From Spirogloea muscicola (taxonomy: Eukaryota > Streptophyta > Zygnematophyceae > Spirogloeales > Spirogloeaceae), in contig WELB01000102.1 in assembly GCA_009602725.1 (NCBI GenBank), positions 159,010-177,538 of the forward strand: a DNA stretch of 18,529 nucleotides. The letters run 5' to 3'. The position numbers and the translations under genes were made by a program. Under the pieces are notes generated by a model. It was not told where the DNA came from and made no database searches. It saw only the letters and a program-made list of their open reading frames with translations. Below, piece after piece: positions 18,378-18,529 of the stretch. The stretch's first letter is position 1; the number at the start of each line of letters is the position of its first letter.

Positions 18378-18529
18378 TCAGTAACCCCGGCTAAGCAGCC
18401 GCAGATCAGAGATGCTGGGCTCCTGGAAGTGGGTCCCCTGGCCAGAGCCAGAGGCAGCAGCGAGGGCTCTGCCGGCACGAAGGTGCAGCGCCCGGGCCAT
18501 GGACCTCTGCAGCGAGACGGCCAGGCGCA
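18378..18529 (-). mobile_element. Non-LTR retrotransposon C-terminal tail on the opposite strand, running off the window
   Basis: On the minus strand an open frame enters from the right edge. Its first part (18529-18438) repeats 18010-18101 of relic 2 with two differences in 92 bases (RLAVSLQR, ALAAASGSGQG). It then continues without interruption to FQEPSISDLRLLSRGY and a TGA at 18380-18378. It therefore shows the undisturbed end of the element's protein. The two copies point tail to tail with their 3' ends about 270-300 bp apart. Only the last 50 codons are in the window, so I cannot say whether this copy is intact. Confidence 0.75.

Noticed and set aside
17762-18478. A 238-residue minus-strand open frame.
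   Set aside because: It is the antisense of relic 2 and of the hairpin repeat for most of its length. The only real minus-strand coding homology here is 18378-18529, which is in a different context.

Overview
This window looks like nuclear DNA of a green plant-lineage alga, most likely a chlorophyte. Three genes are split by many GT-AG introns, and their proteins resemble plant forms. A TGTAA motif, the chlorophyte poly(A) signal, follows one stop codon. Degenerate CCCTAAA/TTTAGGG telomere-type repeats occur at several places, and the exons look richer in G+C than the introns. I cannot name the species.

Layout. Bases 1-122 are an uninterrupted T run, followed by a G+C-rich block and a stretch with no recognisable gene up to about 780. 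Telomere-like repeats (783-915) lie just upstream of a four-exon plus-strand gene (996-2352) for an N-terminally anchored cytochrome b5 like plant CB5LP. Bases 2353-3925 are intergenic, with short dispersed repeats and a long pyrimidine tract. A 16-exon plus-strand gene (3926-9400) encodes a plant-type FAD synthase of 540 residues: an N-terminal PAPS-reductase-like (PP-loop) FMN adenylyltransferase domain joined to a C-terminal MoaB/CinA-like domain. Convergent with it, a 14-exon minus-strand gene (15669-9997) encodes a RecQ helicase of 795 residues. It has an N-terminal UBA-like domain and an acidic insertion in the helicase core, which are the hallmarks of plant RecQsim. In both large genes every exon junction keeps the reading frame, so the models are well supported, although every splice site is my inference.

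From about 16.7 kb to the end the window is a graveyard of non-LTR retrotransposon 3' ends. There are two plus-strand relics, one with an in-frame stop and one with two frameshifts, plus a minus-strand tail that faces them and runs off the window. Small hairpin-bearing repeats are mixed in. One lies inside a relic and has 30-bp perfect inverted arms and a candidate 8-bp target duplication. Related copies lie 14-15 kb away near 2.9-3.2 kb.

The three genes have no evident joint pathway: ER/membrane electron transfer, flavin cofactor synthesis and DNA repair. The part most likely to be undescribed is the small hairpin repeat family and its association with the retrotransposon tails. I found no CRISPR array, rRNA or tRNA gene.
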